This document shows, piece by piece, positions 1 through 5,559 of a DNA stretch of 6,764 bases; within the stretch, counting starts at the first letter, position 1, and each line of letters begins with the position of its first letter. The notes beneath the pieces were generated by a model. It was not told the DNA's origin, searched no databases, and saw only the letters and a program-made list of their open reading frames with translations. A program made the translations under genes and the position numbers. This DNA is from Bacillota bacterium. GTDB lineage: Bacteria; Bacillota; Limnochordia; Limnochordales; ZCTH02-B6. The stretch covers positions 1-6,764 of the forward strand of contig PKQR01000123.1 of assembly GCA_017578085.1 (NCBI GenBank). Direction: 5' to 3'.

Positions 1-1193
1 TCTTCGACGGCCGCGAACACCCGCTCCGCCGTCTCCCGCAGGATCCCGTCATCCTCCGCCGGGTCAGGCTCCGGGATGCGACCGCCCGTGAACCGCTCGA
101 TCATGGACGCGGTGCGCCACACCAGGTTGCCCAGGTCGTTGGCCAGGTCCGCGTTGATGCGCCGCACCAAGGCTTCCTCCGAGTAGTTGCCGTCGGCGCC
201 GAAGGGCACCTCCCGCAGCAGGAAATAGCGCACCGCGTCGACCCCGTACTTGGCCACCAGCTGCGTCGGGTCGATGACCTGGCCGCCCGCCCGGGACTTG
301 CTCATCTTGGCGCCGTCGATCAGGAGCCAACCGTGGCCGTAGACGCACTTGGGCAAAGGCTCGCCGAGAGCCATCAGGATGGCCGGCCAGATGATCGCGT
401 GGAAACGCAGGATGTCCTTGCCGATCAGGTGCACGTCCGCCGGCCAAAACCGCTTGTACCGCTCGCCGTCGGGGTACCCCAGGGCGGTGATGTAGTTGGA
501 GAGGGCGTCGACCCACACATAGATGACGTGCTTGGGGTCAAACGGCACCGGGATGCCCCACTTAAACGACGTGCGGGAAACCGACAAATCCTCCAGGCCC
601 CGCTCGATGAAGCGCACCACTTCATTGCGGCGGGACTCCGGCTGCACGAAGCCCGGGTTGCGGCGGATGTGGTCCAGCAGCGCCGGCCCGTACTTGGACA
701 GGCGGAAGAAGTAGCTCTCCTCTTCGACCCACTCTACGGGCTTCTCGTGGACCGGGCAGAGGTTGCCTTCCTTCAGGTCGGTTTCCGTGTAGTACGCCTC
801 GCAGTTGGTGCAGTAGAGCCCCCGGTAGACGCCCTTGTAGATGTCGCCCTTGTCGTACAGCTTCTGGAAGATGTCCTGCACCCGCTTCTTGTGCCGTTCC
901 TCGGTGGTGCGGATGAAGTCGTCGTAGCTGATGTTGAGGGTCTTCCAAAGTTCCTTGATCCACGCGACGATCTCGTCGACGTACTCGAGCGGCTCCTTGC
1001 CCGCCTGGCGGGCCGCCCGCTCCACGTTGAGCCCGTGCTCATCGGTGCCCGTCAGAAACCACGTGTCGTCGCCCCGCAGGCGGTGATAGCGCGCCAGCGC
1101 GTCGGCGGCCACCGTCGTATAGGTGTGCCCGACGTGCAGCTTGTTGTTGGGATAATAGATGGGCGTCGTGATGTAGAACGTGCGCTGCGCCAT
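1..1193 (-). CDS. metG: Methionyl-tRNA synthetase, N-terminal part (3' end outside window)
   Basis: Class I aminoacyl-tRNA synthetase that charges tRNA-Met with methionine in the cytoplasm. The reading frame starts at ATG 1193-1191 (MAQRTFYITTPIYYPNN...) and stays open to the left edge, giving about 397 codons. The HIGH-type ATP-binding signature is HVGH at residues 20-23, and KMSKS is at residues 296-300 (bases 294-308). A single zinc knuckle is visible as C128-x2-C131 and C146-x2-H149 (CTNC...CPVH), as in the one-zinc MetRS type of Thermus. The start of the helical anticodon-binding domain follows KMSKS; the rest, including any C-terminal tRNA-binding domain, is outside the window. The start is fixed by AGGGAGGG at 1210-1203, ten bases upstream of ATG, and by the family N-terminus. 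The gene is preceded by its own promoter and a Met T-box leader, so expression should respond to uncharged tRNA-Met. In B. subtilis the same gene (metS) lies beside abrB and rsmI. Confidence 0.97.
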   Translation of the reverse strand, partial: MAQRTFYITTPIYYPNNKLHVGHTYTTVAADALARYHRLRGDDTWFLTGTDEHGLNVERAARQAGKEPLEYVDEIVAWIKELWKTLNISYDDFIRTTEERHKKRVQDIFQKLYDKGDIYKGVYRGLYCTNCEAYYTETDLKEGNLCPVHEKPVEWVEEESYFFRLSKYGPALLDHIRRNPGFVQPESRRNEVVRFIERGLEDLSVSRTSFKWGIPVPFDPKHVIYVWVDALSNYITALGYPDGERYKRFWPADVHLIGKDILRFHAIIWPAILMALGEPLPKCVYGHGWLLIDGAKMSKSRAGGQVIDPTQLVAKYGVDAVRYFLLREVPFGADGNYSEEALVRRINADLANDLGNLVWRTASMIERFTGGRIPEPDPAEDDGILRETAERVFAAVE

Positions 1194-1275
1194 AAGCCGG
1201 TTCCCTCCCTATTGGTTGTCACGCCAAGACTTGCCGCCTCGCCCCGACGAAGCCGTCGCCAGGGCCCGAGCGGGC

Positions 1276-1316
1276 AAAAAATAACGCCCCCGCGGCCCCA
1301 TGGGCCTGCGGGGGCG
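1276..1316 (-). terminator. Intrinsic terminator of the metG T-box leader
   Basis: On the minus strand CGCCCCCGC (1316-1308) pairs perfectly with GCGGGGGCG (1293-1285). An inner GGCCC/GGGCC helix extends the stem, and TTATTTTTT (1284-1276) follows. It competes with the antiterminator. Because no other terminator lies between the exporter ATPase gene and metG, it should also stop transcripts reading through from the exporter genes (inference). Confidence 0.93.
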
Positions 1317-1344
1317 AAAGGCGGCCTTTCGCGGTACCACCCCG
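1309..1344 (-). promoter_or_regulatory. T-box antiterminator
   Basis: Visible fold: CGGGG (1344-1340), the 7-nt bulge TGGTACC (1339-1333), helix GCGAAAGG (1332-1325) closed by a CCG loop onto CCTTTCGC (1321-1314), then CCCCG (1313-1309) closing the first helix. This is the canonical two-helix antiterminator with a seven-base bulge. Its 3' strand shares bases 1309-1316 with the 5' arm of the terminator, so only one can form. Uncharged tRNA-Met pairing through its ACCA end with UGGU in the bulge would favour this form. Confidence 0.92.
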
Positions 1345-1635
1345 GTTCGGCGACGCCTCACGGCCGTCGCCCTCGGCAGGTACTCCCGGTGCAACCCGGT
1401 CCATACCCTGGCGCTGTAACGGGCGCCGCGGCTGCCTGCCGGCAGCCTCCCGGCCTCGCCTACTGGCGGCGTGCGCTGCGCAGCGGGCGCTGGCGCGCCG
1501 CGTTGGGCGGGCTGCTCCAGGGCCATCTTCAGCGGAACCTCCGACGCCGGCTCCCACCTAGCCCGGCTCTCTGGGGTCGGCGGACCTCCGCCTACTCCTC
1601 CCTGTCATCGCACCTGACCGCTTTAATTGCCTTCA

Positions 1636-1664
1636 ATTCTAGCCGAGCCGGCCAGGGCTGTCAA
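1636..1664 (-). promoter_or_regulatory. Promoter of the metG T-box transcript (sigma-A type)
   Basis: The minus strand reads TTGACA (1664-1659), a 17-bp spacer, then TAGAAT (1641-1636): a perfect -35 box and a 5/6 -10 box at ideal spacing. Transcription should start near 1630-1628, just before Stem I of the T-box. The TGA inside TTGACA (1663-1661) is the stop codon of the upstream exporter ATPase gene, so promoter and coding sequence touch without any spacer. Confidence 0.88.
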
Positions 1665-2686
1665 CGGCCACCCGAGCTCAAGGCCGACAGCGGGCCTGCG
1701 GCTGCCCCCGGTTGCCCGTACAGCCGCTCAATCACCTGCTCGATGTCGGGCTCCTCCATGTAGATGTCCCGTATCTGCCCGTACCGGCTCAAGGCCGCGA
1801 TCACCTCGGCCGCGGTGCAACGGGACCTATCAAAGGCGACCGTCACCGCCGGGCCTGCCTGCGCCGCCGCCGTCCACGGCCCCACCAGCGGCCCCTGCGG
1901 GGGCGCCGCGAATTCGACCCGCATGCGGGACGGCGCTCCCACCGCTCGACGCATGCCCTCCACGTCGCCGTCGTAGACGAGCCGCCCGTGGTTGATGACC
2001 ATCACCCGGGAGCACAATTCCTCGATGTCGTCCATGTCGTGGGTGGTCAGCAGGATGGTCGTCCCTTCCTGCCGGTTGACCTCCCTGAGAAACTCCCGGA
2101 TCCGGCGCTTGGCCACCGCGTCCAGGCCGATGGTGGGCTCATCCAGAAACACGACCGGCGGCCGGTGCAGCCACGCGGCGACCAGGTCGGCCCGCATGCG
2201 CTGGCCCAGCGACAGCTTGCGCACCGGCACGTCCAGGATCGCACCGATCTCCAACAGCTCGTCAAAGCGCTTCAAGGTGGCCCGGTACTCGGCCGGCTTC
2301 ACCCCGTACATCGCGGCCAAGAGCTCCAGCGTGTCCCGGACGGGCAAATCCCACCAGGCTTGCGTCCGCTGGCCAAAGACCACTCCCAGCCGCCTGACCA
2401 CCTCTTTCCGGGAGCGCTGGGGACTCAGCCCGTCCACCCGCACTTCCCCCGACGTGGGGTGCAAGATGCCCGCCAGCATCTTGATGGTCGTCGATTTGCC
2501 GGCGCCGTTGGGCCCGAGATACCCGACGAACTCGCCCCTACCGATGCTGAAGGAAATACCGTCCACCGCCCGGATCTCCCGCCCCTCCCGGGAGAAAAGG
2601 CCCCGCAGCGCGCCCAGTACGCCCGGCCGATCCTTGGCAACCCGGAACACCTTCCGCAACTCGATGGCTTCAACGATGGCGCTCAA
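1661..2686 (-). CDS. ABC-2 type exporter, ATP-binding protein
   Basis: Cytoplasmic ATPase subunit expected to drive the two membrane proteins encoded just upstream. The 341-residue product shows, in order: Walker A GPNGAGKST (58-66), Q-loop Q106 in VVFGQRTQAWW, signature LSLGQ (158-162, a variant of LSGGQ), Walker B VVFLDEP (178-184, with E183 as catalytic base), D-loop GLD (187-189) and switch H216 in TTHDMDD. A C-terminal domain of about 90 residues follows the ATPase core, as in other exporters of this class. The sequence and the two partner permeases fit the COG4586/COG4587/COG3694 export group, whose substrates are mostly unknown. TTG 2686-2684 is chosen as start because AGGGAGG sits eight bases upstream; longer in-frame extensions would overlap the preceding gene and lack homology to the family. 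The stop codon lies within the -35 box of the metG promoter. The substrate cannot be read from sequence. Confidence 0.93.
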   Translation of the reverse strand: MSAIVEAIELRKVFRVAKDRPGVLGALRGLFSREGREIRAVDGISFSIGRGEFVGYLGPNGAGKSTTIKMLAGILHPTSGEVRVDGLSPQRSRKEVVRRLGVVFGQRTQAWWDLPVRDTLELLAAMYGVKPAEYRATLKRFDELLEIGAILDVPVRKLSLGQRMRADLVAAWLHRPPVVFLDEPTIGLDAVAKRRIREFLREVNRQEGTTILLTTHDMDDIEELCSRVMVINHGRLVYDGDVEGMRRAVGAPSRMRVEFAAPPQGPLVGPWTAAAQAGPAVTVAFDRSRCTAAEVIAALSRYGQIRDIYMEEPDIEQVIERLYGQPGAAAGPLSALSSGGR

Positions 2687-2694
2687 CGCTGCCG

Positions 2695-2701
2695 CCTCCC
2701 T
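2695..2701 (-). promoter_or_regulatory. Ribosome binding site fixing the TTG start of the ABC ATPase
   Basis: AGGGAGG on the minus strand, eight bases before TTG 2686-2684. It settles the start in favour of a TTG codon over a start at 2821 that would overlap the preceding permease gene. Confidence 0.8.
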
Positions 2702-2715
2702 ATGCCCGCACCGAT

Positions 2716-2745
2716 CTGCGACCGCGCTACCTACGACCCCGCTAC
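2716..2745. repeat. Two imperfect 15-bp direct repeats at the permease/ATPase junction
   Basis: CTGCGACCGCGCTAC (2716-2730) is followed directly by CTACGACCCCGCTAC (2731-2745), with 13 of 15 bases identical. The second copy covers the stop codon of the preceding permease (TAG on the minus strand, 2744-2742). The two copies lie at the start of the 55-bp gap before the ATPase gene. Probably a small local duplication; no function is apparent. Confidence 0.6.
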
Positions 2746-3536
2746 GTACCCGTGCTTTGGTAATGGCGCTCGCCCAAGCGCCAGAAACCGTACGCCAGGA
2801 GGGCGAACCCGGCGATGACAAGCGGTGTCAGCCATAAGGCCCACGGCCCGCCGCCCTTGCCCAGCAGGTACTGCACCGGGACGAAGTTCATGAACCCCAC
2901 CGGCAGCACGCCCGTCAAGAGCGCCCGCAGCCAACCGGGATAGATGGTGAGGGGGTAATGGCTGGCCGAAACGGGCGCGTACATGACAAACGTTTGAAGC
3001 TCGTCGACGCGCACCACCCAAAAGCCGACCGCGGCCGTGAGCAGGGCGAGGCTGAAGGGTACCAGGGTCCCAAAGAGGCTGGCCGCAGCCACGTAGGCGA
3101 CCTCCAGTGCATCCAGCACCCCGGTTTCCATGAGCCGGTGGGCGCAAAGACTTAAGATGATCGCCCCTTGCAGGGCATTCCCAAGCCGCTCCGGTTCCAC
3201 GTTGCGCCCGAGCAGCGTCAACAGCGTCGGCCGCGGGCGCAAGAGCAGCGCGTCAAACTCGCCCCGCACCAGGTAGCGCTCGAATGCGTGCAATTCGGCC
3301 CCAAGAGTTCGATAGAGCCCCGTGGCGATGCTGGCCATGCCGTAAAGCAGCCCGACTTCGTAGACGTCCCAGCCGCCCAGGCGCGGGAACCGAGTCAGGA
3401 TGGCCGCGATCATGAGGAAGTCCGTGGCCGACAGCACCGCATACAACAGAAGCCCGGTGACGAAGTCCCCCTTGTACTGCATCTTGGCCCGCATGGCCGC
3501 CTGGACGCTGCGCAGGTAAAGGCTCAAGCCGCTCAT
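2742..3536 (-). CDS. ABC-2 family exporter permease (COG3694-like)
   Basis: Integral membrane subunit of the exporter, 264 residues. The N-terminus (MSGLSLYLRSVQAAMRAKMQ) is a short amphipathic cytoplasmic helix followed by YKGDF and the first membrane segment at about 26-48. Further hydrophobic segments lie near 62-78, 120-135, 145-173, 200-225 and 232-251, giving about six. The family-typical cytoplasmic motif RGEFDALLLRP is at 91-101, and PLTIYPGWLRALLTGVLPVGF lies near 195-215. ATG 3536-3534 is chosen: it is preceded by GGAGGGTG nine bases upstream and matches the usual family start. The longer frame from 3635 runs inside the upstream permease gene. The stop of that gene is eight bases before this ATG, so the two are probably translationally coupled. 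A 55-bp gap separates this gene from the ATPase gene. The family is recognised by sequence pattern; the substrate is unknown. Confidence 0.9.
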   Translation of the reverse strand: MSGLSLYLRSVQAAMRAKMQYKGDFVTGLLLYAVLSATDFLMIAAILTRFPRLGGWDVYEVGLLYGMASIATGLYRTLGAELHAFERYLVRGEFDALLLRPRPTLLTLLGRNVEPERLGNALQGAIILSLCAHRLMETGVLDALEVAYVAAASLFGTLVPFSLALLTAAVGFWVVRVDELQTFVMYAPVSASHYPLTIYPGWLRALLTGVLPVGFMNFVPVQYLLGKGGGPWALWLTPLVIAGFALLAYGFWRLGERHYQSTGT

Positions 3537-3544
3537 AAAACCGC

Positions 3545-4327
3545 TCACCCTCCCTGCACCTCCAGCCTGCGGCGGGCGGCGATGGTCAGTCCCCGGCACG
3601 CAAGGGTCAGCACCGCCGCCCAAAGCGCGGGCCAAGCCAGGGCCTCCGCCCCCGCCATCTCCAGGTAGATGCGGGCCGGGTCGTAATGCAGCGCTGCGAA
3701 AGGCAAGAGGCGTGCCACCGTGTCAAAAGGCCGGGGCAACAGGTCGATGGGAACCAGGAACCCGGAAAACGCAGTGTGGAGCGTGAAAAACAAGTGGTTG
3801 GCGGCGCGGATCTGCATGGTCCACACCGCGCTGATCCCGATGAGGTACTGCAGGCACAAGCCGATGTAGATGCTCAGCGCGACCGCGCACAAAAGCCAAA
3901 GGTACGTCGCAGCCCGGGACGGCGTATGCACACCGACGACGATCCCAAAGACGACGGCCAGCGGCAGGCCCCGGAACAGGAGGTTGTACCCGACGCTGCC
4001 CAGCTCGCGGCTGAGGACGTACAGGTGAAAGTCCAGCGGGCGCAGCAGCTCCAGGGCAATGGCGCCGGTACGCACCGCCTCCGGGATGCCAAGCCCCCGC
4101 GTCAGGAACACGCAGGCCCACAACATCACCTGGTTAAAAGCCACCCAATGGGCCATGGTTGCCCCGCCGTACGCGCCCGCCGCCGGGTGGCCGCCCGTGG
4201 CCGCTTGCCAGATGGCGATGTACATGAACCCAAAGATGGCGCTGGCTGCGTTGTTGACCATGTGCGCAGCGCGGTATTGCAGGTGGCGGCGAAAGGCTTT
4301 CACGGCGGAGAGGAGATAGGCGTTCAT
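3545..4327 (-). CDS. ABC-2 family exporter permease (COG4587-like), first gene of the cassette
   Basis: Second integral membrane subunit, 260 residues. It begins MNAYLLSAVKAFRRHLQYRA, the amphipathic leader typical of the family. About six membrane segments follow, near 24-42, 58-78, 116-134, 140-166, 176-196 and 230-250. ELLRPLDFHLYV (93-104) is the cytoplasmic loop motif shared with its partner permeases, and FLVPIDLLP (190-198) is the conserved segment near the C-terminus. ATG 4327-4325 is preferred over GTG 4378 because the extra 17 residues (MRAATGSSCEDD...) are polar and unlike the family. The ribosome binding site here is weak (AAGAG only), which leaves the start less certain than for its neighbours. 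The gene order permease-permease-ATPase on one strand implies one operon, read from a promoter in the divergent region at 4328-4553. Confidence 0.88.
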   Translation of the reverse strand: MNAYLLSAVKAFRRHLQYRAAHMVNNAASAIFGFMYIAIWQAATGGHPAAGAYGGATMAHWVAFNQVMLWACVFLTRGLGIPEAVRTGAIALELLRPLDFHLYVLSRELGSVGYNLLFRGLPLAVVFGIVVGVHTPSRAATYLWLLCAVALSIYIGLCLQYLIGISAVWTMQIRAANHLFFTLHTAFSGFLVPIDLLPRPFDTVARLLPFAALHYDPARIYLEMAGAEALAWPALWAAVLTLACRGLTIAARRRLEVQGG

Positions 4328-4416
4328 GTCGCTCTTCGCGGCGTCGTCCTCACAGGATGATCCGGTGGCAGCCCGCACGGCTGGGCGCCGTCCCGTGCCA
4401 GAGCCGCGGAGTTGAG

Positions 4417-4445
4417 ATTTTACAGTACTGCCGGCACGCGCGCAA
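4417..4445 (-). promoter_or_regulatory. Probable promoter of the ABC exporter operon
   Basis: On the minus strand TTGCGC (4445-4440), a 17-bp spacer and TAAAAT (4422-4417) form a weak -35 and good -10 pair. The start would fall near 4410, giving an ~83-nt leader before the first permease. The spacer holds the perfect 8-bp palindrome CAGTACTG (4423-4430) next to the -10 box, a possible operator. This is the only AT-rich island in the divergent region 4328-4553. I see no clear plus-strand promoter for the DUF441 gene there. Confidence 0.5.
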
Positions 4446-4536
4446 GGGCCGTCTCAAGGCCATTTGCGGTCACCTGAGGACACTCGAACCGGGACGTCCA
4501 GGAAAGCCCGGTCTGGCCGCGGGCATACAGATGCAC

Positions 4537-4543
4537 GGGGAGG
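4537..4543 (+). promoter_or_regulatory. Ribosome binding site fixing the GTG start of the DUF441 gene
   Basis: GGGGAGG ends ten bases before GTG 4554. It supports a start 30 codons inside the longer frame that opens at TTG 4464. Confidence 0.7.
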
Positions 4544-4553
4544 CGGGCGGGGC

Positions 4554-5003
4554 GTGGGTGAGGGCACCGTCATCCTGCTGCTGATCCTGGCGGCGGGCCT
4601 TTTGGGCGGCAACGAGCTCGTGTCGGTGTCGGCGGCAGTCTTGCTCTTGTTGCGGGCCAGCGGCTTGGGCCACGCGTTCCGGTTTCTCGAGGAGCATGGG
4701 TTGGACCTCGGCATCATCTTCCTGCTCCTCGGGCTCCTCTTGCCCTTTGCCACCGACCGGCTGGGCCTGGCCGCGACCGCGTCCAGTCTCACTAAACCCG
4801 CGGGGCTGATCGCCGTCGCGGTCGGCACCCTCGCGGCGTATCTGGCGGCCCAAGGCGTGGCCATGCTGCGGCTTCATCCGGAGGTCCTGGTCGGGCTCAT
4901 CGTCGGATCCGTCATCGGCGTCCACTTCCTGCAAGGGATCCCTGCTGGGCCGCTGGTAGCGGCAGGCATCGCGTCCGTCCTCTACCGCTTGGTAGCGCGC
5001 TAG
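4554..5003 (+). CDS. UPF0756 / DUF441 family small membrane protein (YtwI-like)
   Basis: Predicted integral inner-membrane protein of 149 residues and unknown function; the length fits the DUF441 family (about 150). The hydrophobic segments from GTG 4554 are roughly 5-15 plus 20-32, 49-62, 76-93 (preceded by the short PFATDRLG turn), 103-118 and 125-145. Two regions match the pattern I know from B. subtilis YtwI: LDLGIIFLLLGLLLPFAT resembles its INWGVTVITIAVLVPIAT, and IPAGPLVAAGIASVL resembles VAVGPLIGAGIAYL. GTG 4554 is chosen because of the GGGGAGG upstream and because the 30 residues of the longer frame are Arg/Gly-rich and unlike the family. The gene is divergent from the exporter cassette and on the same strand as abrB, 295 bp downstream. 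Not part of the B. subtilis metS-abrB neighbourhood. Confidence 0.88.
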   Translation: MGEGTVILLLILAAGLLGGNELVSVSAAVLLLLRASGLGHAFRFLEEHGLDLGIIFLLLGLLLPFATDRLGLAATASSLTKPAGLIAVAVGTLAAYLAAQGVAMLRLHPEVLVGLIVGSVIGVHFLQGIPAGPLVAAGIASVLYRLVAR

Positions 5004-5044
5004 GCATGCCTCCAGGCTCCCCCGGGTGTGGCGGCAGAGGCCGG

Positions 5045-5138
5045 GAAGCCACAGCGGAGCCGCAAAGCCACCGCGGAGCTGGAAAGCCACAGCGCAGCCG
5101 GAAAGCCAGCGCATCCGGAAAGCCTCAGCGGAGCCAGG
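5045..5138 (+). repeat. Degenerate 19-bp tandem repeat, five units
   Basis: Units at 5045-5063, 5064-5082, 5083-5101, 5102-5118 (17 bp) and 5119-5138 (20 bp) follow the pattern AAAGCCACAGCGGAGCCGG with one to a few changes each. Decayed partial copies (AAGCTACAAGG, AAGCTCGG, AAGACGCAGCGGTAGCCGG) continue to about 5176. The unit is not a multiple of three and changes length, and the frames crossing it have no ribosome binding site, so it is unlikely to be coding. The unit is not self-complementary, so it is not an obvious hairpin array. It fills most of the gap between the DUF441 gene and abrB; nothing else was found in 5004-5223. Likely a minisatellite-like slippage product; a role as a protein-binding array is possible but unsupported. 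Confidence 0.8.
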
Positions 5139-5223
5139 AAGCTACAAGGAAGCTCGGAAGACGCAGCGGTAGCCGGGAGTCAAAAGGCGCCCGCGAGGGC
5201 CTTGGCCCCGCCCCCCGATTTCA

Positions 5224-5252
5224 TTGACTTATGCTGGAAATTTTAGTACTCT
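5224..5252 (+). promoter_or_regulatory. Possible abrB promoter in an AT-rich island
   Basis: TTGACT (5224-5229, 5/6 to the -35 consensus) is followed after 17 bp by TACTCT (5247-5252, only 3/6 to the -10 consensus). The whole segment 5220-5262 is strikingly AT-rich against its surroundings, as a promoter would be. A sigma-H-like alternative was considered (GCTGGAAAT at 5233-5241, GAAT at 5259-5262), but its spacing and -10 flanks fit poorly. Transcription probably starts near 5260, about 40 bases before the TTG start. Confidence 0.4.
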
Positions 5253-5283
5253 TTACTTGAATGCCAATGCCTGCCAGTGGGGC

Positions 5284-5292
5284 GGGGAGGTG
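5284..5292 (+). promoter_or_regulatory. Ribosome binding site fixing the TTG start of abrB
   Basis: GGGGAGGTG, about seven bases before TTG 5299. It places the start at the conserved MKSTGIVRKVDELGR rather than at 5224, which falls in the likely -35 box. Confidence 0.85.
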
Positions 5293-5298
5293 CCTGTA

Positions 5299-5559
5299 TT
5301 GAAGTCCACCGGGATTGTACGGAAAGTTGACGAGCTAGGGCGGGTTGTGATTCCCATCGAACTGCGCCGTACCCTGCAAATCGAGCAGAAAGATGCTCTG
5401 GAGATCTACGTGGACGGCGAAATGATCATCCTCAAGAAGTACCAGCCCGCCTGCATCTTCTGCGGAAACGCCAGCAACATCCGCCATTTCCGGGAAAAGA
5501 ACATCTGCACCAACTGCCTTAAGGAGATGCAGCAGCTGACGCTGGATCCGTCCGCTTAG
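5299..5559 (+). CDS. abrB: AbrB/SpoVT-type transition-state regulator with CxxC-CxxC C-terminal domain
   Basis: DNA-binding regulator of 86 residues; AbrB in B. subtilis (94-96 residues) represses post-exponential genes. The N-terminal swapped-hairpin DNA-binding domain is nearly identical to the B. subtilis protein: MKSTGIVRKVDELGRVVIPI, then ELRRTL, KDALEIYVDGE and IILKKY to about residue 48. From residue 49 the sequence differs from B. subtilis AbrB and carries C52-x2-C55 (CIFCGN) and C70-x2-C73 (CTNC) 14 residues apart. This looks like a zinc knuckle and is a form I associate with clostridial AbrB proteins. The TTG start is supported by its ribosome binding site and by homology. Position beside rsmI on the opposite strand matches B. 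subtilis. The stop codon (5557-5559) overlaps that of rsmI. Zinc binding is inferred, not shown. A SpoVT-like assignment is less likely given the length and N-terminus. Confidence 0.93.
   Translation: MKSTGIVRKVDELGRVVIPIELRRTLQIEQKDALEIYVDGEMIILKKYQPACIFCGNASNIRHFREKNICTNCLKEMQQLTLDPSA

Larger units (their letters stand above)
1276..1630 (-). ncRNA. T-box riboswitch leader of metG (Met specifier)
   Basis: Cis-acting leader that reads the charging state of tRNA-Met and controls transcription into metG. In RNA order: the Stem I base pairs CAGGG (1604-1600) with CCCTG (1522-1518). The specifier loop has AGTA on its 5' side (1596-1593) and GAAG-ATG-G on its 3' side, with AUG at 1526-1524 as the specifier. 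The next helix is GCGGA (1591-1587) with TCCGC (1536-1532), then CCGAC/GTCGG. The distal part has an AGAGAG motif and a GCCGG/CCGGC tip. Stem III is a 7-bp hairpin at 1371-1349. The T-box core GGGTGGTACCGCG lies around 1342-1330. Its UGGU (1339-1336) would pair with the ACCA end of tRNA-Met. Between Stems I and III (about 1372-1517) is an unusually long GC-rich segment with a perfect 7-bp hairpin at 1430-1447. The 5' end is inferred from the promoter at 1636-1664. Confidence 0.95.

Noticed and set aside
1209..1526. Short minus-strand frame starting at the T-box specifier AUG
   Set aside because: The AUG is the specifier codon of the riboswitch, and the frame runs through Stem III, antiterminator and terminator. 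There is no sign of translation.
333..1763. 476-codon plus-strand frame antisense to metG and the T-box
   Set aside because: It runs opposite a well-supported metG and crosses an RNA leader, a terminator and a promoter. It has no family resemblance; long antisense frames are common in GC-rich DNA.
1712..2818. 368-codon plus-strand frame opposite the ABC ATPase gene
   Set aside because: Mirror frame of a gene with all ABC motifs intact; composition is Arg/Pro/His-rich with no recognisable domain.
5045..5138. CRISPR array
   Set aside because: The repeats are directly adjacent with no unique spacers, and no cas genes are present.
5190..5216. GC-rich inverted repeat as a terminator for the DUF441 gene
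   Set aside because: Pairing is interrupted and no T-tract follows, so an intrinsic terminator is not supported.
5006..5246. Two overlapping plus-strand frames across the 19-bp repeat
   Set aside because: Low-complexity translations produced by the repeat, without a ribosome binding site; unit length changes break any repeat-encoded frame.
5224..5298. N-terminal 25-residue extension of AbrB from TTG 5224
   Set aside because: The TTG coincides with a likely -35 box. The extension has no AbrB homology, and a strong ribosome binding site lies before TTG 5299.
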